Part shown: positions 6,038 to 10,608 of the stretch, piece by piece
Layout: each line of letters starts with the position of its first letter
Numbering within the stretch: the first letter of the stretch is position 1
Assembly (NCBI GenBank): GCA_030608985.1
Contig: JAUWDC010000013.1
Location: 1-10,608, forward strand
Source of the DNA: Desulfobia sp.
GTDB lineage: Bacteria; Desulfobacterota; Desulfobulbia; Desulfobulbales; SURF-16
Direction of reading: 5' to 3'
Length of the DNA: 10,608 nucleotides
The notes under the pieces: generated by a model
What the model was told of the DNA's origin: nothing
The model's database searches: none
Seen by the model: the letters and a program-made list of their open reading frames with translations, nothing else
Program-made: the position numbers and the translations under genes

Positions 6038-6925
6038 CTATCCGTTGTTTGTAGATGCGGCCTCATAGAGGCTGGTGTCGCCGACAATCAGGACAGCACA
6101 GGGTGTCATGGCAATAATACGTTCTGTTGTGCTTCCCATAATCATTTTTGACACACCTGAGAGCCCATAGCCACCAACTATAATCATGTCGCTGTTATTT
6201 GCCTTGGCGGTTTCGACTATGACGTCGGATGGGCGACCCACCACAGCACTTGTCGTATATTCTGTTTTCACCCCTTCCTTTTCAAATGTGCTGCGAATAG
6301 CATCAATGTTTGCCTGGGCAGCAGGAAGATCGTGCTCACGTTCCGCCACCGAGATAATATTTATTTTGGTGAGTGTTGTGCAACTCTTACTCATGCTGAC
6401 GGCTTCGGCACAGGCCAGCTCACTGAATTTAGACCCATCACCGGCAAGTAGAATGTCTTCGCCGGTGTTTAAAAAGTCACGGGGTACTATGAGAACTCGT
6501 GGAAAGCCATGGCCAATGACCTTTGTGGTCATGCTGCCGATGAAAAACTTTTTAAGGCCTGATTTGCCACAGAGCCCCATGATAACAACATCGGCTTTAT
6601 GCTTAACCGCCTCATCTACGATTGTTTTATCCGGCTGAAAGGATTCGGAAACAACGATCCTGCAGTCAATTCCTTCATTTTCGGCCATGGATTGGATTCG
6701 CTCCAGGTGGGGCATTACTCTGTTCTTTTTCTCAGCCAACTGGGCATGGGCGGATACTGCCATTTCAGAATCTGTTTTTATCACATGTAATACAATAAGT
6801 TTTGCATTACAGGCCTGACCAAAAAAAATACTTTCCTGGATAGCGCCTTCACTGTAATCAGTGCCATCTGTAGCAAGGAGTATTGTGTCAACTTCGCCAA
6901 AAGGGCGAGGCGTGTAACTGTTCAT
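6038..6925 (-). CDS. Tandem universal stress protein (two UspA domains)
   Basis: A cytoplasmic 295-aa protein made of two Usp domains, like the UspE type. Domain 1 covers about residues 13-148 (TILLATDGTDYSEGA ... VLIVPRD) and domain 2 about 155-282 (DILLAGDGSKFSELA ... VLIVGD). Both keep the nucleotide-binding loop G-X2-G-X9-G-S: G117-LC-G120...G130-S in the first, and G251-GY...G264-ST in the second, so both could bind ATP. Tandem Usps are generally linked to survival under starvation, redox or envelope stress; the specific role is unknown. AAAGGT lies eight bases before the start. It sits 82 bp downstream of the stand-alone receiver gene in the same direction, so it may be the last gene of the signalling operon or have its own promoter in that gap. 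It converges with sulP. Confidence 0.94.
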   Translation of the reverse strand: MNSYTPRPFGEVDTILLATDGTDYSEGAIQESIFFGQACNAKLIVLHVIKTDSEMAVSAHAQLAEKKNRVMPHLERIQSMAENEGIDCRIVVSESFQPDKTIVDEAVKHKADVVIMGLCGKSGLKKFFIGSMTTKVIGHGFPRVLIVPRDFLNTGEDILLAGDGSKFSELACAEAVSMSKSCTTLTKINIISVAEREHDLPAAQANIDAIRSTFEKEGVKTEYTTSAVVGRPSDVIVETAKANNSDMIIVGGYGLSGVSKMIMGSTTERIIAMTPCAVLIVGDTSLYEAASTNNG

Positions 6926-6997
6926 GTCTCTTTACCTTTCTTGTTAATTTAATTTGAATAGTCTAAAAAACGTTTGGGGATGTCGTTCAAAGAAAAC

Positions 6998-7013
6998 TGC
7001 GAGATAACTACCA
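6998..7013 (-). promoter_or_regulatory. Weak sigma-54-like promoter element upstream of usp
   Basis: Read on the - strand, TGGTAG-N5-TCGCA keeps the invariant GG-N10-GC core and matches the TGGCAC-N5-TTGCA consensus at 8 of 11 positions. It overlaps the stop codon of the receiver gene and lies about 73 bp before the Usp start. No sigma-54 activator is encoded here. This degree of match occurs by chance, so it is only a candidate. Confidence 0.2.
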
Positions 7014-7436
7014 GGCCTTACCGCTAATGATTTTTTTGATTTTATCCTCATGCTCTTTGTTTACAAGATGCATTTTTTTGCTGCTGGCTTGCTTGATTTT
7101 TTCTGTCAACATCTCAATATCTGCGGGTTTCTCCAGAAGATCAAGCGCACCTAATTTCATGGCCTCTATGGTTTTTTCAATTGTTGCCTGTCCAGTAAGC
7201 AGGATGACCTGTATTTTGGAATTTTTTTCTTTAATTCTTTTAAGGGCTTCAAGGCCATCCATTCCAGGCATTTTAAGATCGAGCACAATTGCATCAAACG
7301 CTTTCTTGTCTATTTTTTCGAGAGCCTCTACGGCCGAGGTGCAGGTTGATACATCCATGCCTCGAGATCGCATCCTTTCAGCCAGTGTCTCTACAAAATC
7401 TTCTTCATCATCAACAAGTAAAATTTTATCGGCCAT
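7008..7436 (-). CDS. Single-domain response regulator (stand-alone receiver)
   Basis: A 142-aa CheY-like receiver without an output domain. The acidic pocket is D9-D10, the phosphoacceptor is D53 (IVLDLKMPGMDG), and the conserved T81 (LLTGQ) and K103 (EKPAD) are present, so the domain should be phosphorylated normally. After the receiver (about 1-120) comes a short Lys-rich tail (121-142). It follows the hybrid gene by 50 bp with GGGAG about eight bases before the ATG, so the two are almost certainly cotranscribed. Its receiver is visibly a relative of the hybrid's receiver (shared LLVDDE...TLAER..RG and DxKMP.M.G). By context it is the likely terminal acceptor of the relay, acting through protein contacts. 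Confidence 0.94.
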   Translation of the reverse strand: MADKILLVDDEEDFVETLAERMRSRGMDVSTCTSAVEALEKIDKKAFDAIVLDLKMPGMDGLEALKRIKEKNSKIQVILLTGQATIEKTIEAMKLGALDLLEKPADIEMLTEKIKQASSKKMHLVNKEHEDKIKKIISGKAW

Positions 7437-7486
7437 ATCGTAACTCCCTAGGTGCTCCAGTAGATTTTTGTATGCATCTTATATAG

Positions 7487-8518
7487 TTACTGGTTTTCAG
7501 ACAGTATGATGTCAAGCTGCCCACGCACGGTATCTATAGTTATTTTTCCGTTAAGAGTCTGTAACAGGGCTTTTCCCTGTTCTCCTGGAAAAGATATTCC
7601 CTCCTGTTCTGCCAATCCTTTTAGGCCGGAGAGCGTTATACACGCGTCTTTTTCTTTCTTCTTTGCTGTAAGAGCAATTTTGCCTTCAGTCCCTGTCATA
7701 TCCATAGCCAGGTCGAGGCAGAGCCAGATAATGTTTTCCAGAAGAAAAGGCTTGGTGGTTATCGTTACTTCGATTTCGGCTGGATTATGTTCTAATACTA
7801 CTCCTTTCATGTCGGCAAATCTACGGGAAAGCTCGACAACTGTCGCTATTATTTCATCCAGATTCACTGTCTTGACGTTATGATCCACACTGTGCGCAAA
7901 AATATTCATATTCTTAATGATGGAATCTGCCCTGCTGACTTGTTTTGCAATCAAGTCAGATACTCGTTGGAGCCTCTGGGGGTCAATGTCACTCCCTTTT
8001 TCCGCCATATAAACGAGATCTTTCAAAAGACCGGCATTCTCATTTATAATGGCAAGAACATTCTTAATCTCATGGGAGATTGATGCCGACATTTTACCAA
8101 AGAACTGAAAGCCCTCTTCACTTATGAGTTCCCAATTACTATCCGTGGAATCTCCACCTTGATCACCAAGCACTTCTCTCATTTTTTCCACCAGTATTTC
8201 TAAGTTAACAGGTTTTATCAGGTAGCAATTATCACCGGCTTCCAGTATTCCGGCTTTAAAGGTGCCTTCTGATCCATGGCCCGTCATGAAAATGAACTTC
8301 ATTGCAGGGCGCACGATCTCCATTTGCTTCTTGAGTTCGATACCGTTCATTTTGGGCATTTTCATGTCTAGGACAGCAAGGTGATAGAACTTTTTTTCTA
8401 TTTTCTTAAGTGCCTCTTCCGGACTGGTTTCCCAGTCGGCATCTATTCCCCTTATGGCCAAGCGTTCCGCAAGGGTAGAGACTAACTCTCGCTCATCATC
8501 AACCAACAATACTCGCAT
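7487..8518 (-). CDS. Receiver-DHp hybrid with degenerate ATPase domain (ChpT-like phosphotransferase candidate)
   Basis: A soluble 343-aa protein with reversed architecture. Residues 1-118 form a receiver (D7, D8, phosphoacceptor D51, T79, K102), then a linker (119-138), then a HisKA-like dimerisation/phosphotransfer helix pair (about 139-210) with phospho-acceptor H149 in ISHEIKN, which also keeps the E-X2-N phosphatase signature (E150, N153). Residues about 215-343 occupy the place of a histidine kinase ATPase domain but lack its motifs. The N-box stretch ENIIWLCLDLAM lacks the catalytic Asn, the DxGxG box is replaced by LSGLKG, and no GTGLGL lid is present. It is therefore unlikely to bind ATP and may pass phosphate from D51 or the kinase to H149 and on to the stand-alone receiver. 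AGGAG lies seven bases before the ATG. It may instead act mainly as a phosphatase. Confidence 0.85.
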   Translation of the reverse strand: MRVLLVDDERELVSTLAERLAIRGIDADWETSPEEALKKIEKKFYHLAVLDMKMPKMNGIELKKQMEIVRPAMKFIFMTGHGSEGTFKAGILEAGDNCYLIKPVNLEILVEKMREVLGDQGGDSTDSNWELISEEGFQFFGKMSASISHEIKNVLAIINENAGLLKDLVYMAEKGSDIDPQRLQRVSDLIAKQVSRADSIIKNMNIFAHSVDHNVKTVNLDEIIATVVELSRRFADMKGVVLEHNPAEIEVTITTKPFLLENIIWLCLDLAMDMTGTEGKIALTAKKKEKDACITLSGLKGLAEQEGISFPGEQGKALLQTLNGKITIDTVRGQLDIILSENQ

Positions 8519-8599
8519 TTATTTCTCCTGGTTTTCGTAAATATTCGGCTTGATGTCTAATTACTGCCAAAACCACCGAAATGTAGCAGTGAAACGGCG
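8519..8599. other. Leader region of the hybrid gene
   Basis: This stretch between the structured element and the hybrid start holds the AGGAG ribosome binding site and, on the - strand, a TTGGCA sequence (8565-8570) that could be a -35 box, with only a poor -10 match 17-18 bp on. A 5-bp ACTGC/GCAGT inverted repeat (8563-8567 with 8586-8590) overlaps it. The hybrid and receiver genes could thus have their own promoter besides read-through from the kinase gene, but the evidence is weak. Confidence 0.25.
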
Positions 8600-8745
8600 A
8601 ATGTTTGGCATTGTTTCATAGTCGTGCAGATAAGCGCAGACTTCGAGCAGGCCGCTGAATCTATAGCTGGCTATGTGAAGCGGCCTGATCGTGCGCGCCC
8701 TGAAAGAAGTACCCTTGGGGTAAATATGGGACAATGCTAAACATT
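8600..8745 (+). ncRNA. 146-nt structured element between kinase and hybrid genes (possible ncRNA or MITE-like repeat)
   Basis: The ends 8600-8620 and 8725-8745 pair without interruption over 21 bp if read as + strand RNA or ssDNA: 18 Watson-Crick pairs and three G-U (8607/8738, 8615/8730, 8616/8729). On the - strand those three become A-C mismatches. Inside, 8644-8656 pairs with 8679-8691 (12 of 13, GC-rich core CAGGCCGCT), enclosing a small ATAG/CTAT hairpin (8663-8674). GCGCA (8634-8638) can pair with TGCGC (8692-8696), and TACCC/GGGTA forms another hairpin (8710-8722). The outer arm touches the kinase stop codon. No T-tract or clear promoter flanks it, and no obvious target duplication was seen. 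It lies on the strand opposite to the flanking genes. Confidence 0.45.
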
Positions 8746-10478
8746 TACTGATTTTCCGGCGGTTCTTTTGGGTTAAGGGGGAGATAAACTATAAATTTGG
8801 TGCCCTCGCCAAAGGTGCTTTCAACTTCTATTTTCCCGCCCAGTTCTTTGGCAAGCCCAAAAGTAATTGGAAGACCTAGTCCGGTTCCGCCAATTTTAGT
8901 TTTAGTGGAGAAAAAAGGCTCAAAAATCCGCTCTAAATCCGCCTCAGGAATTCCACAGCCATCATCGGCAACACTTACTACCATGAAATTGTCTTCATGG
9001 TGCTGTATCTTGATATTCAGGTGCCCTCCGTCACTCATAGCGGCAAAGGCGTTGTTAATCAGGTTGAGAAAAATTTGCTGTACTTTACCCCGGTCTGTTG
9101 TGAAAATTGAAATATCGCTGTCGACATCTATTTTTACCGTGATACTCCTGTATTCTGCTTCTTTGCCAAGAAAGCCAAGGACATCTTCAATAACTGCCTT
9201 GATGTCTATGGGCTGGAATTTGACATCAAGATGACGGGCAAAGCCAAGGAGTCGTTTGGTGATGGTGCCACACCGTTCAACAGAGTTAAGAATAGAATCA
9301 ATATGGCCGACAAGTTTTGTGTCACCAGCATATTTTCCGCTAAAGGAAAGAATATCTTTTAAAAGCCCGGCTTTTTCATTAATGATGGCAAGCGGGTTAT
9401 TGATTTCGTGGGCTACCCCGGCAGCAAGACGACCAATGGATGCCAGCTTGTTGGTATGGGCAACTTGCCGTAAAGTAATGATTCTTTCCTTGTCGGTTGC
9501 ATATATTTCGTTCACCAGGCGGGTGGCTACGGCGTGGACAACGATTATAATAAACAGAGAGGAGAGCATGACGAAGACCATAACAATGAGTCTGGTTTGG
9601 TGCCACGGCTTCATTAGTTCGGATTTATGACCCAGGATCATTGTGATGTATGGTGTCCCTGGAATGTGAGCATAGCCGTATATGATTTTATCATGAATAT
9701 CTTCCGTTTTGCGGACTCTGGCTTTTTCTGAGTATGCTGGAGCTGGAATTGGAGATTTTTCCAAAATGTTTCCATGAAAGAGGGTCGGGGTCTGGATTGT
9801 TCCTTCATGGTTGATGAGGAATGCGTCACCGCCTTCTATCAGATCCGTTTGCAGGAGAAGATCATTGAAGCCGGCACTGTCCAGGGTGGCCCGGAGGATA
9901 TAGGACGAGCCATCTGTTTGTTGTTGTTTTACAGCAATAATTATGTGGGGAACTTTTCGGTAACCAAGAAACACGTCACTTATGTATGCTCCATTTTTGA
10001 CGGTTTCTTTAAACCAGTGGGCCTGGGCGTAGTTTTTTCCCTTGAGGTCATAATACCCTATATATCGTACTTGATCCCCGGAAGAAGTAATGACGCCAAA
10101 GTCGGTAAAACCACCAATGGTTCTTTTAAGGGTATGGAAAATATCTGAAAAAATTTTCTCGTTGGTTATTTCTGCAAAAGTATAGGGCCGGGTGGCCAGG
10201 TCCAGAGCTGTTTTGCGTTGATTCAGGTAAAAAGCAACCGTACGGGTCGTGCTGGAGACAATCTGGGCAGTGCGGAGGTGTATTTCATTCTCGGCGTAGT
10301 CTTTCGTGACAAGGTAATCAAATATGGCGAGGCCACTGAAAGGGCCGAATGCCGCCCATGCCAGAAGCAGAACCCTTTTCTTCCACAGGCTCCTGAAATG
10401 AAAGTGATATTTAAAAGGACCCTGGTCGGAAGCCTTGTAGTCCCAAAAATCAGGTTTAAGTCGCTTCAGTAGAGACAT
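8745..10478 (-). CDS. Membrane sensor histidine kinase with periplasmic Cache-type domain
   Basis: Numbering here follows the longer version from a GTG at 10490 (581 aa); I prefer the ATG at 10478 (577 aa) because AGGTG lies nine bases upstream, and related proteins as I recall them begin near MSLLKRLKPDFW. Order: cytoplasmic N-terminus; membrane helix about 39-62; periplasmic sensor about 63-298 resembling a double-Cache domain (AHWFKETVKNGAYISDVFLG, then a second lobe ending in GYAHIPGTPYITMILG); membrane helix about 300-325; DHp with H361 in GVAHEINNPLAII; and an intact ATPase with N-box NLINNA (476-481), DDGCGIP (509-515) and GTGLGL (535-540). It should autophosphorylate in response to a small extracellular ligand of unknown identity. 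It has no receiver of its own, matching the phosphorelay parts encoded downstream. Its DHp resembles that of the hybrid. Confidence 0.94.
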   Translation of the reverse strand: MSLLKRLKPDFWDYKASDQGPFKYHFHFRSLWKKRVLLLAWAAFGPFSGLAIFDYLVTKDYAENEIHLRTAQIVSSTTRTVAFYLNQRKTALDLATRPYTFAEITNEKIFSDIFHTLKRTIGGFTDFGVITSSGDQVRYIGYYDLKGKNYAQAHWFKETVKNGAYISDVFLGYRKVPHIIIAVKQQQTDGSSYILRATLDSAGFNDLLLQTDLIEGGDAFLINHEGTIQTPTLFHGNILEKSPIPAPAYSEKARVRKTEDIHDKIIYGYAHIPGTPYITMILGHKSELMKPWHQTRLIVMVFVMLSSLFIIIVVHAVATRLVNEIYATDKERIITLRQVAHTNKLASIGRLAAGVAHEINNPLAIINEKAGLLKDILSFSGKYAGDTKLVGHIDSILNSVERCGTITKRLLGFARHLDVKFQPIDIKAVIEDVLGFLGKEAEYRSITVKIDVDSDISIFTTDRGKVQQIFLNLINNAFAAMSDGGHLNIKIQHHEDNFMVVSVADDGCGIPEADLERIFEPFFSTKTKIGGTGLGLPITFGLAKELGGKIEVESTFGEGTKFIVYLPLNPKEPPENQ

Positions 10479-10540
10479 CCGAGAATTCACCTCTCAACCT
10501 CATTATTGACTCCTTGAGTGAAGGGGGGCGGAAGAGGGAA

Positions 10541-10608
10541 TTACGTAGCAGATGCGTGCCTTGCATGAATTTTTTCGTTGGCCTCTTTCAGTTTCTTGCT
10601 GAGCATGT
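10541..10608 (-). CDS. C-terminal end of an upstream gene, truncated by window edge
   Basis: On the - strand the last 22 codons of an open frame end in TAA at 10541-10543, giving a tail KKLKEANEKIHARHASAT. It is charged and could be the end of a helix or coiled coil. It lies 62 bp upstream of the kinase start in the same direction, so it may be the preceding gene of the signalling operon. Too little is visible to name it, and a chance open frame of this length is possible. Confidence 0.45.
   Translation of the reverse strand, partial: MLSKKLKEANEKIHARHASAT

Noticed and set aside
7487..8140. Reading the hybrid as a normal active histidine kinase.
   Set aside because: The H-box is fine but the N, G1 and G2 ATP-binding motifs are missing, in clear contrast to the intact ones in the neighbouring kinase.
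8600..8745. Integron attC site or group II intron fragment.
   Set aside because: No GTTRRRY/RYYYAAC core boxes, no integrase nearby, and no recognisable group II domain V or reverse transcriptase; only the folded shape is similar.

Overview
The window reads as chromosomal DNA of a Gram-negative anaerobe, most likely a sulfur- or sulfate-metabolising member of Desulfobacterota (Desulfobulbales-like). This rests on the style of the SulP transporter, the Cache histidine kinase, a desulforedoxin-type Cys knuckle and the small-repeat-rich intergenic regions. It is inference from recognised families, not a database result.

Layout. (1) 1-476: 3' part of an IS3-family element (OrfB transposase, then a TG...CA-type right end) abutting an 8-bp tandem repeat. 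(2) 528-3379: a base-excision-repair cluster. It holds endonuclease IV (nfo, + strand) and, convergent to it on the - strand, a single ORF fusing endonuclease III to exonuclease III, followed by a small protein with a desulforedoxin-like CX2C...CC tail. A 32-bp imperfect inverted repeat lies between the convergent genes. (3) 3380-5866: a divergent intergenic region with an operator-like palindrome and a hairpin/T-tract upstream of the next gene, then a 734-aa SulP anion transporter with a STAS tail and an unusual insert of about 140 residues, closed by a strong 15-bp-stem terminator. (4) 6038-10608, all on the - strand: the C-terminal end of an unidentified gene, a Cache-domain membrane histidine kinase, a receiver/DHp hybrid with a wrecked ATP-binding domain (ChpT-like), a stand-alone receiver, and a tandem UspA protein.

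How the genes may work together. The signalling block has the parts of a four-step His-Asp-His-Asp phosphorelay: kinase H361, hybrid D51, hybrid H149, single-domain receiver D53. None of the three proteins has a DNA-binding output domain, so output would be protein-protein. The repair block offers glycosylase/AP lyase and two unrelated AP endonucleases within 3 kb. SulP is convergent with the signalling block and may be unrelated to it.

The strongest leads are the Nth-Xth fusion, the pseudokinase phosphotransferase hybrid, the SulP insert, and a 146-nt structured element (8600-8745) between the kinase and hybrid genes. Its 21-bp closing helix is complete only as + strand RNA or ssDNA, because three of its pairs are G-U. 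No tRNA, rRNA or CRISPR array was seen.
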